Positions 51,001 through 63,962 of a DNA stretch of 64,000 nucleotides are shown in pieces. Source of the DNA: Viola odorata. Taxonomy: Eukaryota; Streptophyta; Magnoliopsida; Malpighiales; Violaceae. The notes beneath the pieces were generated by a model, which made no database searches, had not been told where the DNA came from, and saw nothing but the letters and a program-made list of their open reading frames with translations. The DNA lies in the NCBI GenBank assembly GCA_963691705.1, contig OY829546.1, positions 29,978,040 through 30,042,039 of the forward strand. The letters are read 5' to 3'. Position 1 is the first letter of the stretch, and each line of letters opens with the position of its first letter. Position numbers and translations under genes: made by a program.

Positions 51001-54000
51001 ACTTAAATAAAAGACTCAAAATAGAAAAGTAATGACACTTTGGTGGACTGATTTTGTGACTCTAATTGACACAACGACAAAAGTAAAGGATAGTTACCAA
51101 ACTTGAATGCCTTGAGCTCCGCTACTAACTGATAAGGCTCCAGTCGCCTAGAGACTTAGTAATGAAATTGTGATCTAGTTCAAAGCTTGGATTTCGAATG
51201 CGGAAACATAACTCAAAGAAAACCGTGAAACTCCAACACTGAGAGCTCTTGGCACTTCACGTCGAATCCCTTGAGGTTCTTGTGTCAAACCGATGAATCT
51301 CCAAGACTGGGTGCTCTTGGCAATTCAAAGACGAATGACTCAATAGATAGCAACATCGGGCTTTACTTGTGGCTACTCTCAGCTTGCGATACTAGGAATA
51401 GAACAAGGTTCCATAGGAACGGTTTATGAGGACGCACCTCTCAAACACAAAGTCTCGTTCTTTTTCCAAAAATATCATAGATTATTTTATTCATACGGCA
51501 AGGCCTTAAAATAGGCTAGGAAAATTACAAACTTAGAAATAAATAATTCCTAAACAGATAATTCCTAAATAGATAATTCCTAAATAAATAATTCCAAAAT
51601 AAATAATCCCTAAATAAGCCAAAACTCTATATAGTAATTAAAAATACATAAAATAGGAAATATTAATCCATACCCTCCTTTGCCAAACCCTAGTCGTCGC
51701 CAAACCCTAGCCGACTTGGGCTTTCTGGTGCTCCTATGCGTGCGCGCTGCTTGGCCCACGCGGCTTGCGATACGAGGATCGTATGATCCCCTCCCTCTTA
51801 TCAAAGGTTCGCCCTCGAATCTCATTCTGCATAGGGGTTATATCGCAATCCCTCTTAGCATCAAGCCTTGCTTCTGCCATCTTTATTCACCTAAATCAAA
51901 CTTAACACAAGAAAGTGGAAATCTATTTTCGGCGAACACAGTTTAGTAAACCAAGCACAACTTTTGATTCCGATGTCCGAATTGCTTGATTCTTCTTGAT
52001 TTAGATTCCTAACATATAGGGCTTTCCAAGGAACTAAGATTCACTGAAATTGGACTCCAATAGGTATGTATTGAAATATGATTTCGAGACTAACACTTTT
52101 GTGGACTGTTTTTGTGACTCTTTTGTGACCCTTCTCGTGACTTAAATAAAAGACTCAAAATAGAAAAGTAATGACACTTTGGTGGACTGATTTTGTGACT
52201 CTAATTGACACAACGACAAAAGTAAAGGATAGTTACCAAACTTGAATGCCTTGAGCTCCGCTACTAACTGATAAGGCTCCAGTCGCCTAGAGACTTAGTA
52301 ATGAAATTGTGATCTAGTTCAAAGCTTGGATTTCGAATGCGGAAACATAACTCAAAGAAAACCGTGAAACTCCAACACTGAGAGCTCTTGGCACTTCACG
52401 TCGAATCCCTTGAGGTTCTTGTGTCAAACCGATGAATCTCCAAGACTGGGTGCTCTTGGCAATTCAAAGACGAATGACTCAATAGATAGCAACATCGGGC
52501 TTTACTTGTGGCTACTCTCAGCTTGCGATACTAGGAATAGAACAAGGTTCCATAGGAACGGTTTATGAGGACGCACCTCTCAAACACAAAGTCTCGTTCT
52601 TTTTCCAAAAATATCATAGATTATTTTATTCATACGGCAAGGCCTTAAAATAGGCTAGGAAAATTACAAACTTAGAAATAAATAATTCCTAAACAGATAA
52701 TTCCTAAATAAATAATTCCTAAATAAATAATTCCAAAATAAATAATCCCTAAATAAGCCAAAACTCTATATAGTAATTAAAAATACATAAAATAGGAAAT
52801 ATTAATCCATACCCTCCTTTGCCAAACCCTAGTCGTCGCCAAACCCTAGCCGACTTGGGCTTTCTGGTGCTCCTATGCGTGCGCGCTGCTTGGCCCACGC
52901 GGCTTGCGATACGAGGATCGTATGATCCCCTCCCTCTTATCAAAGGTTCGCCCTCGAATCTCATTCTGCATAGGGGTTATATCGCAATCCCTCTTAGCAT
53001 CAAGCCTTGCTTCTGCCATCTTTATTCACCTAAATCAAACTTAACACAAGAAAGTGGAAATCTATTTTCGGCGAACACAGTTTAGTAAACCAAGCACAAC
53101 TTTTGATTCCGATGTCCGAATTGCTTGATTCTTCTTGATTTAGATTCCTAACAGATAGGGCTTTCCAAGGAACTAAGATTCACTGAAATTGGACTCCAAT
53201 AGGTATGTATTGAAATATGATTTCGAGACTAACACTTTTGTGGACTGTTTTTGTGACTCTTTTGTGACTCTTCTCGTGACTTAAATAAAAGACTCAAAAT
53301 AGAAAAGTAATGACACTTTGGTGGACTGATTTTGTGACTCTAATTGACACAACGACAAAAGTAAAGGATAGTTACCAAACTTGAATGCCTTGAGCTCCGC
53401 TACTAACTGATAAGGCTCCAGTCGCCTAGAGACTTAGTAATGAAATTGTGATCTAGTTCAAAGCTTGGATTTCGAATGCGGAAACATAACTCAAAGAAAA
53501 CCGTGAAACTCCAACACTGAGAGCTCTTGGCACTTCACGTCGAATCCCTTGAGGTTCTTGTGTCAAACCGATGAATCTCCAAGACTGGGTGCTCTTGGCA
53601 ATTCAAAGACGAATGACTCAATAGATAGCAACATCGGGCTTTACTTGTGGCTACTCTCAGCTTGCGATACTAGGAATAGAACAAGGTTCCATAGGAACGG
53701 TTTATGAGGACGCACCTCTCAAACACAAAGTCTCGTTCTTTTTCCAAAAATATCATAGATTATTTTATTCATACGGCAAGGCCTTAAAATAGGCTAGGAA
53801 AATTACAAACTTAGAAATAAATAATTCCTAAACAGATAATTCCTAAATAAATAATTCCTAAATAAATAATTCCAAAATAAATAATCCCTAAATAAGCCAA
53901 AACTCTATATAGTAATTAAAAATACATAAAATAGGAAATATTAATCCATACCCTCCTTTGCCAAACCCTAGCCGACTTGGGCTTTCTGGTGCTCCTATGC

Positions 54001-54850
54001 GTGCGCGCTGCTTGGCCCACGCGGCTTGCGATACGAGGATCGTATGATCCCCTCCCTCTTATCAAAGGGTCGCCCTCGAATCTCATTCTGCATAGGGGTT
54101 ATATCGCAATCCCTCTTAGCATCAAGCCTTGCTTCTGCCATCTTTATTCACCTAAATCAAACTTAACACAAGAAAGTGGAAATCTATTTTCGGCGAACAC
54201 AGTTTAGTAAACCAAGCACAACTTTTGATTCCGATGTCCGAATTGCTTGATTCTTCTTGATTTAGATTCCTAACAGATAGGGCTTTCCAAGGAACTAAGA
54301 TTCACTGAAATTGGACTCCAATAGGTATGTATTGAAATATGATTTCGAGACTAACACTTTTGTGGACTGTTTTTGTGACTCTTTTGTGACTCTTCTCGTG
54401 ACTTAAATAAAAGACTCAAAATAGAAAAGTAATGACACTTTGGTGGACTGATTTTGTGACTCTAATTGACACAACGACAAAAGTAAAGGATAGTTACCAA
54501 ACTTGAATGCCTTGAGCTCCGCTACTAACTGATAAGGCTCCAGTCGCCTAGAGACTTAGTAATGAAATTGTGATCTAGTTCAAAGCTTGGATTTCGAATG
54601 CGGAAACATAACTCAAAGAAAACCGTGAAACTCCAACACTGAGAGCTCTTGGCACTTCACGTCGAATCCCTTGAGGTTCTTGTGTCAAACCGATGAATCT
54701 CCAAGACTGGGTGCTCTTGGCAATTCAAAGACGAATGACTCAATAGATAGCAACATCGGGCTTTACTTGTGGCTACTCTCAGCTTGCGATACTAGGAATA
54801 GAACAAGGTTCCATAGGAACGGTTTATGAGGACGCACCTCTCAAACACAA
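48034..54850. repeat. U43-U48: trimeric higher-order repeat, two copies of about 3417 bp
   Basis: U43 and U46 share CTAACATATAGG and GTGACCCTTCTC. U44 and U47 share AAATAAATAATTCC at the second minisatellite copy together with GGTTCGCC. U45 and U48 share that minisatellite change with GGGTCGCC. U43 also carries CTAAATAAAAC and GGGTCGCC, which link it to U42, so U43 looks like a hybrid of the two neighbours. U48 is shortened by 17 bp. Confidence 0.85.
53729..54850. repeat. U48: 1122-bp unit with a 17-bp deletion
   Basis: The two 11-bp copies of CCAAACCCTAG, normally 17 bp apart, are reduced to one at 53961-53971. Exactly one copy plus the TCGTCG spacer is missing, as expected from slippage or single-strand annealing between direct repeats. 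One telo-box is lost, and the telo-box/site-II region of the inferred promoter is shortened. Confidence 0.95.
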
Positions 54851-57800
54851 AGTCTCGTTCTTTTTCCAAAAATATCATAGATTATTTTATTCATACGGCA
54901 AGGCCTTAAAATAGGCTAGGAAAATTACAAACTTAGAAATAAATAATTCCTAAACAGATAATTCCTAAATAGATAATTCCTAAATAAATAATTCCAAAAT
55001 AAATAATCCCTAAATAAGCCAAAACTCTATATAGTAATTAAAAATACATAAAATAGGAAATATTAATCCATACCCTCCTTTGCCAAACCCTAGTCGTCGC
55101 CAAACCCTAGCCGACTTGGGCTTTCTGGTGCTCCTATGCGTGCGCGCTGCTTGGCCCACGCGGCTTGCGATACGAGGATCGTATGATCCCCTCCCTCTTA
55201 TCAAAGGTTCGCCCTCGAATCTCATTCTGCATAGGGGTTATATCGCAATCCCTCTTAGCATCAAGCCTTGCTTCTGCCATCTTTATTCACCTAAATCAAA
55301 CTTAACACAAGAAAGTGGAAATCTATTTTCGGCGAACACAGTTTAGTAAACCAAGCACAACTTTTGATTCCGATGTCCGAATTGCTTGATTCTTCTTGAT
55401 TTAGATTCCTAACAGATAGGGCTTTCCAAGGAACTAAGATTCACTGAAATTGGACTCCAATAGGTATGTATTGAAATATGATTTCGAGACTAACACTTTT
55501 GTGGACTGTTTTTGTGACTCTTTTGTGACTCTTCTCGTGACTTAAATAAAAGACTCAAAATAGAAAAGTAATGACACTTTGGTGGACTGATTTTGTGACT
55601 CTAATTGACACAACGACAAAAGTAAAGGATAGTTACCAAACTTGAATGCCTTGAGCTCCGCTACTAACTGATAAGGCTCCAGTCGCCTAGAGACTTAGTA
55701 ATGAAATTGTGATCTAGTTCAAAGCTTGGATTTCGAATGCGGAAACATAACTCAAAGAAAACCGTGAAACTCCAACACTGAGAGCTCTTGGCACTTCACG
55801 TCGAATCCCTTGAGGTTCTTGTGTCAAACCGATGAATCTCCAAGACTGGGTGCTCTTGGCAATTCAAAGACGAATGACTCAATAGATAGCAACATCGGGC
55901 TTTACTTGTGGCTACTCTCAGCTTGCGATACTAGGAATAGAACAAGGTTCCATAGGAACGGTTTATGAGGACGCACCTCTCAAACACAAAGTCTCGTTCT
56001 TTTTCCAAAAATATCATAGATTATTTTATTCATACGGCAAGGCCTTAAAATAGGCTAGGAAAATTACAAACTTAGAAATAAATAATTCCTAAACAGATAA
56101 TTCCTAAATAGATAATTCCTAAATAAATAATTCCAAAATAAATAATCCCTAAATAAGCCAAAACTCTATATAGTAATTAAAAATACATAAAATAGGAAAT
56201 ATTAATCCATACCCTCCTTTGCCAAACCCTAGTCGTCGCCAAACCCTAGCCGACTTGGGCTTTCTGGTGCTCCTATGCGTGCGCGCTGCTTGGCCCACGC
56301 GGCTTGCGATACGAGGATCGTATGATCCCCTCCCTCTTATCAAAGGGTCGCCCTCGAATCTCATTCTGCATAGGGGTTATATCGCAATCCCTCTTAGCAT
56401 CAAGCCTTGCTTCTGCCATCTTTATTCACCTAAATCAAACTTAACACAAGAAAGTGGAAATCTATTTTCGGCGAACACAGTTTAGTAAACCAAGCACAAC
56501 TTTTGATTCCGATGTCCGAATTGCTTGATTCTTCTTGATTTAGATTCCTAACAGATAGGGCTTTCCAAGGAACTAAGATTCACTGAAATTGGACTCCAAT
56601 AGGTATGTATTGAAATATGATTTCGAGACTAACACTTTTGTGGACTGTTTTTGTGACTCTTTTGTGACTCTTCTCGTGACTTAAATAAAAGACTCAAAAT
56701 AGAAAAGTAATGACACTTTGGTGGACTGATTTTGTGACTCTAATTGACACAACGACAAAAGTAAAGGATAGTTACCAAACTTGAATGCCTTGAGCTCCGC
56801 TACTAACTGATAAGGCTCCAGTCGCCTAGAGACTTAGTAATGAAATTGTGATCTAGTTCAAAGCTTGGATTTCGAATGCGGAAACATAACTCAAAGAAAA
56901 CCGTGAAACTCCAACACTGAGAGCTCTTGGCACTTCACGTCGAATCCCTTGAGGTTCTTGTGTCAAACCGATGAATCTCCAAGACTGGGTGCTCTTGGCA
57001 ATTCAAAGACGAATGACTCAATAGATAGCAACATCGGGCTTTACTTGTGGCTACTCTCAGCTTGCGATACTAGGAATAGAACAAGGTTCCATAGGAACGG
57101 TTTATGAGGACGCACCTCTCAAACACAAAGTCTCGTTCTTTTTCCAAAAATATCATAGATTATTTTATTCATACGGCAAGGCCTTAAAATAGGCTAGGAA
57201 AATTACAAACTTAGAAATAAATAATTCCTAAACAGATAATTCCTAAATAGATAATTCCTAAATAAATAATTCCAAAATAAATAATCCCTAAATAAGCCAA
57301 AACTCTATATAGTAATTAAAAATACATAAAATAGGAAATATTAATCCATACCCTCCTTTGCCAAACCCTAGTCGTCGCCAAACCCTAGCCGACTTGGGCT
57401 TTCTGGTGCGCCTATGCGTGCGCTCTGCTTGGCCCACGCGGCTTGCGATACGAGGATCGTATGATCCCCTCCCTCTTATCAAAGGTTCGCCCTCGAATCT
57501 CATTCTGCATAGGGGTTGTATCGCAATCCCTCTTAGCATCAAGCCTTGCTTCTGCCATCTTTATTCACCTAAATCAAACTTAACACAAGAAAGTGGAAAT
57601 CTATTTTCGGCGAACACAGTTTAGTAAACCAAGCACAACTTTTGATTCCGATGTCCGAATTGCTTGATTCTTCTTGATTTAGATTCCTAACAGATAGGGC
57701 TTTCCAAGGAACTAAGATTCACTGAAATTGGACTCCAATAGGTATGTATTGAAATATGATTTCGAGACTAACACTTTTGTGGACTGTTTTTGTGACTCTT

Positions 57801-60800
57801 TTGTGACTCTTCTCGTGACTTAAATAAAAGACTCAAAATAGAAAAGTAATGACACTTTGGTGGACTGATTTTGTGACTCTAATTGACACAACGACAAAAG
57901 TAAAGGATAGTTACCAAACTTGAATGCCTTGAGCTCCGCTACTAACTGATAAGGCTCCAGTCGCCTAGAGACTTAGTAATGAAATTGTGATCTAGTTCAA
58001 AGCTTGGATTTCGAATGCGGAAACATAACTCAAAGAAAACCGTGAAACTCCAACACTGAGAGCTCTTGGCACTTCACGTCGAATCCCTTGAGGTTCTTGT
58101 GTCAAACCGATGAATCTCCAAGACTGGGTGCTCTTGGCAATTCAAAGACGAATGACTCAATAGATAGCAACATCGGGCTTTACTTGTGGCTACTCTCAGC
58201 TTGCGATACTAGGAATAGAACAAGGTTCCATAGGAACGGTTTATGAGGACGCACCTCTCAAACACAAAGTCTCGTTCTTTTTCCAAAAATATCATAGATT
58301 ATTTTATTCATACGGCAAGGCCTTAAAATAGGCTAGGAAAATTACAAACTTAGAAATAAATAATTCCTAAACAGATAATTCCTAAATAGATAATTCCTAA
58401 ATAAATAATTCCAAAATAAATAATCCCTAAATAAGCCAAAACTCTATATAGTAATTAAAAATACATAAAATAGGAAATATTAATCCATACCCTCCTTTGC
58501 CAAACCCTAGTCGTCGCCAAACCCTAGCCGACTTGGGCTTTCTGGTGCTCCTATGCGTGCGCGCTGCTTGGCCCACGCGGCTTGCGATACGAGGATCGTA
58601 TGATCCCCTCCCTCTTATCAAAGGGTCGCCCTCGAATCTCATTCTGCATAGGGGTTATATCGCAATCCCTCTTAGCATCAAGCCTTGCTTCTGCCATCTT
58701 TATTCACCTAAATCAAACTTAACACAAGAAAGTGGAAATCTATTTTCGGCGAACACAGTTTAGTAAACCAAGCACAACTTTTGATTCCGATGTCCGAATT
58801 GCTTGATTCTTCTTGATTTAGATTCCTAACAGATAGGGCTTTCCAAGGAACTAAGATTCACTGAAATTGGACTCCAATAGGTATGTATTGAAATATGATT
58901 TCGAGACTAACACTTTTGTGGACTGTTTTTGTGACTCTTTTGTGACTCTTCTCGTGACTTAAATAAAAGACTCAAAATAGAAAAGTAATGACACTTTGGT
59001 GGACTGATTTTGTGACTCTAATTGACACAACGACAAAAGTAAAGGATAGTTACCAAACTTGAATGCCTTGAGCTCCGCTACTAACTGATAAGGCTCCAGT
59101 CGCCTAGAGACTTAGTAATGAAATTGTGATCTAGTTCAAAGCTTGGATTTCGAATGCGGAAACATAACTCAAAGAAAACCGTGAAACTCCAACACTGAGA
59201 GCTCTTGGCACTTCACGTCGAATCCCTTGAGGTTCTTGTGTCAAACCGATGAATCTCCAAGACTGGGTGCTCTTGGCAATTCAAAGACGAATGACTCAAT
59301 AGATAGCAACATCGGGCTTTACTTGTGGCTACTCTCAGCTTGCGATACTAGGAATAGAACAAGGTTCCATAGGAACGGTTTATGAGGACGCACCTCTCAA
59401 ACACAAAGTCTCGTTCTTTTTCCAAAAATATCATAGATTATTTTATTCATACGGCAAGGCCTTAAAATAGGCTAGGAAAATTACAAACTTAGAAATAAAT
59501 AATTCCTAAACAGATAATTCCTAAATAGATAATTCCTAAATAAATAATTCCAAAATAAATAATCCCTAAATAAGCCAAAACTCTATATAGTAATTAAAAA
59601 TACATAAAATAGGAAATATTAATCCATACCCTCCTTTGCCAAACCCTAGTCGTCGCCAAACCCTAGCCGACTTGGGCTTTCTGGTGCTCCTATGCGTGCG
59701 CGCTGCTTGGCCCACGCGGCTTGCGATACGAGGATCGTATGATCCCCTCCCTCTTATCAAAGGTTCGCCCTCGAATCTCATTCTGCATAGGGGTTATATC
59801 GCAATCCCTCTTAGCATCAAGCCTTGCTTCTGCCATCTTTATTCACCTAAATCAAACTTAACACAAGAAAGTGGAAATCTATTTTCGGCGAACACAGTTT
59901 AGTAAACCAAGCACAACTTTTGATTCCGATGTCCGAATTGCTTGATTCTTCTTGATTTAGATTCCTAACAGATAGGGCTTTCCAAGGAACTAAGATTCAC
60001 TGAAATTGGACTCCAATAGGTATGTATTGAAATATGATTTCGAGACTAACACTTTTGTGGACTGTTTTTGTGACTCTTTTGTGACTCTTCTCGTGACTTA
60101 AATAAAAGACTCAAAATAGAAAAGTAATGACACTTTGGTGGACTGATTTTGTGACTCTAATTGACACAACGACAAAAGTAAAGGATAGTTACCAAACTTG
60201 AATGCCTTGAGCTCCGCTACTAACTGATAAGGCTCCAGTCGCCTAGAGACTTAGTAATGAAATTGTGATCTAGTTCAAAGCTTGGATTTCGAATGCGGAA
60301 ACATAACTCAAAGAAAACCGTGAAACTCCAACACTGAGAGCTCTTGGCACTTCACGTCGAATCCCTTGAGGTTCTTGTGTCAAACCGATGAATCTCCAAG
60401 ACTGGGTGCTCTTGGCAATTCAAAGACGAATGACTCAATAGATAGCAACATCGGGCTTTACTTGTGGCTACTCTCAGCTTGCGATACTAGGAATAGAACA
60501 AGGTTCCATAGGAACGGTTTATGAGGACGCACCTCTCAAACACAAAGTCTCGTTCTTTTTCCAAAAATATCATAGATTATTTTATTCATACGGCAAGGCC
60601 TTAAAATAGGCTAGGAAAATTACAAACTTAGAAATAAATAATTCCTAAACAGATAATTCCTAAATAGATAATTCCTAAATAAATAATTCCAAAATAAATA
60701 ATCCCTAAATAAGCCAAAACTCTATATAGTAATTAAAAATACATAAAATAGGAAATATTAATCCATACCCTCCTTTGCCAAACCCTAGTCGTCGCCAAAC

Positions 60801-63800
60801 CCTAGCCGACTTGGGCTTTCTGGTGCTCCTATGCGTGCGCGCTGCTTGGCCCACGCGGCTTGCGATACGAGGATCGTATGATCCCCTCCCTCTTATCAAA
60901 GGGTCGCCCTCGAATCTCATTCTGCATAGGGGTTATATCGCAATCCCTCTTAGCATCAAGCCTTGCTTCTGCCATCTTTATTCACCTAAATCAAACTTAA
61001 CACAAGAAAGTGGAAATCTATTTTCGGCGAACACAGTTTAGTAAACCAAGCACAACTTTTGATTCCGATGTCCGAATTGCTTGATTCTTCTTGATTTAGA
61101 TTCCTAACAGATAGGGCTTTCCAAGGAACTAAGATTCACTGAAATTGGACTCCAATAGGTATGTATTGAAATATGATTTCGAGACTAACACTTTTGTGGA
61201 CTGTTTTTGTGACTCTTTTGTGACTCTTCTCGTGACTTAAATAAAAGACTCAAAATAGAAAAGTAATGACACTTTGGTGGACTGATTTTGTGACTCTAAT
61301 TGACACAACGACAAAAGTAAAGGATAGTTACCAAACTTGAATGCCTTGAGCTCCGCTACTAACTGATAAGGCTCCAGTCGCCTAGAGACTTAGTAATGAA
61401 ATTGTGATCTAGTTCAAAGCTTGGATTTCGAATGCGGAAACATAACTCAAAGAAAACCGTGAAACTCCAACACTGAGAGCTCTTGGCACTTCACGTCGAA
61501 TCCCTTGAGGTTCTTGTGTCAAACCGATGAATCTCCAAGACTGGGTGCTCTTGGCAATTCAAAGACGAATGACTCAATAGATAGCAACATCGGGCTTTAC
61601 TTGTGGCTACTCTCAGCTTGCGATACTAGGAATAGAACAAGGTTCCATAGGAACGGTTTATGAGGACGCACCTCTCAAACACAAAGTCTCGTTCTTTTTC
61701 CAAAAATATCATAGATTATTTTATTCATACGGCAAGGCCTTAAAATAGGCTAGGAAAATTACAAACTTAGAAATAAATAATTCCTAAACAGATAATTCCT
61801 AAATAGATAATTCCTAAATAAATAATTCCAAAATAAATAATCCCTAAATAAGCCAAAACTCTATATAGTAATTAAAAATACATAAAATAGGAAATATTAA
61901 TCCATACCCTCCTTTGCCAAACCCTAGTCGTCGCCAAACCCTAGCCGACTTGGGCTTTCTGGTGCGCCTATGCGTGCGCTCTGCTTGGCCCACGCGGCTT
62001 GCGATACGAGGATCGTATGATCCCCTCCCTCTTATCAAAGGTTCGCCCTCGAATCTCATTCTGCATAGGGGTTGTATCGCAATCCCTCTTAGCATCAAGC
62101 CTTGCTTCTGCCATCTTTATTCACCTAAATCAAACTTAACACAAGAAAGTGGAAATCTATTTTCGGCGAACACAGTTTAGTAAACCAAGCACAACTTTTG
62201 ATTCCGATGTCCGAATTGCTTGATTCTTCTTGATTTAGATTCCTAACAGATAGGGCTTTCCAAGGAACTAAGATTCACTGAAATTGGACTCCAATAGGTA
62301 TGTATTGAAATATGATTTCGAGACTAACACTTTTGTGGACTGTTTTTGTGACTCTTTTGTGACTCTTCTCGTGACTTAAATAAAAGACTCAAAATAGAAA
62401 AGTAATGACACTTTGGTGGACTGATTTTGTGACTCTAATTGACACAACGACAAAAGTAAAGGATAGTTACCAAACTTGAATGCCTTGAGCTCCGCTACTA
62501 ACTGATAAGGCTCCAGTCGCCTAGAGACTTAGTAATGAAATTGTGATCTAGTTCAAAGCTTGGATTTCGAATGCGGAAACATAACTCAAAGAAAACCGTG
62601 AAACTCCAACACTGAGAGCTCTTGGCACTTCACGTCGAATCCCTTGAGGTTCTTGTGTCAAACCGATGAATCTCCAAGACTGGGTGCTCTTGGCAATTCA
62701 AAGACGAATGACTCAATAGATAGCAACATCGGGCTTTACTTGTGGCTACTCTCAGCTTGCGATACTAGGAATAGAACAAGGTTCCATAGGAACGGTTTAT
62801 GAGGACGCACCTCTCAAACACAAAGTCTCGTTCTTTTTCCAAAAATATCATAGATTATTTTATTCATACGGCAAGGCCTTAAAATAGGCTAGGAAAATTA
62901 CAAACTTAGAAATAAATAATTCCTAAACAGATAATTCCTAAATAGATAATTCCTAAATAAATAATTCCAAAATAAATAATCCCTAAATAAGCCAAAACTC
63001 TATATAGTAATTAAAAATACATAAAATAGGAAATATTAATCCATACCCTCCTTTGCCAAACCCTAGTCGTCGCCAAACCCTAGCCGACTTGGGCTTTCTG
63101 GTGCTCCTATGCGTGCGCGCTGCTTGGCCCACGCGGCTTGCGATACGAGGATCGTATGATCCCCTCCCTCTTATCAAAGGGTCGCCCTCGAATCTCATTC
63201 TGCATAGGGGTTATATCGCAATCCCTCTTAGCATCAAGCCTTGCTTCTGCCATCTTTATTCACCTAAATCAAACTTAACACAAGAAAGTGGAAATCTATT
63301 TTCGGCGAACACAGTTTAGTAAACCAAGCACAACTTTTGATTCCGATGTCCGAATTGCTTGATTCTTCTTGATTTAGATTCCTAACAGATAGGGCTTTCC
63401 AAGGAACTAAGATTCACTGAAATTGGACTCCAATAGGTATGTATTGAAATATGATTTCGAGACTAACACTTTTGTGGACTGTTTTTGTGACTCTTTTGTG
63501 ACTCTTCTCGTGACTTAAATAAAAGACTCAAAATAGAAAAGTAATGACACTTTGGTGGACTGATTTTGTGACTCTAATTGACACAACGACAAAAGTAAAG
63601 GATAGTTACCAAACTTGAATGCCTTGAGCTCCGCTACTAACTGATAAGGCTCCAGTCGCCTAGAGACTTAGTAATGAAATTGTGATCTAGTTCAAAGCTT
63701 GGATTTCGAATGCGGAAACATAACTCAAAGAAAACCGTGAAACTCCAACACTGAGAGCTCTTGGCACTTCACGTCGAATCCCTTGAGGTTCTTGTGTCAA

Positions 63801-63962
63801 ACCGATGAATCTCCAAGACTGGGTGCTCTTGGCAATTCAAAGACGAATGACTCAATAGATAGCAACATCGGGCTTTACTTGTGGCTACTCTCAGCTTGCG
63901 ATACTAGGAATAGAACAAGGTTCCATAGGAACGGTTTATGAGGACGCACCTCTCAAACACAA
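54851..63962. repeat. U49-U56: tetrameric higher-order repeat, two copies of 4556 bp
   Basis: The order is GGTTCGCC type (U49), GGGTCGCC type (U50), GCGCTCTGC type (U51), GGGTCGCC type (U52), and then the same four again in U53-U56. U51 and U55 lack the GTGCTCC and GTTATATCG changes of their neighbours and carry the GCGCTCTGC otherwise seen only in U1, U3 and U5. All eight are 1139 bp with type B heads. Confidence 0.9.
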
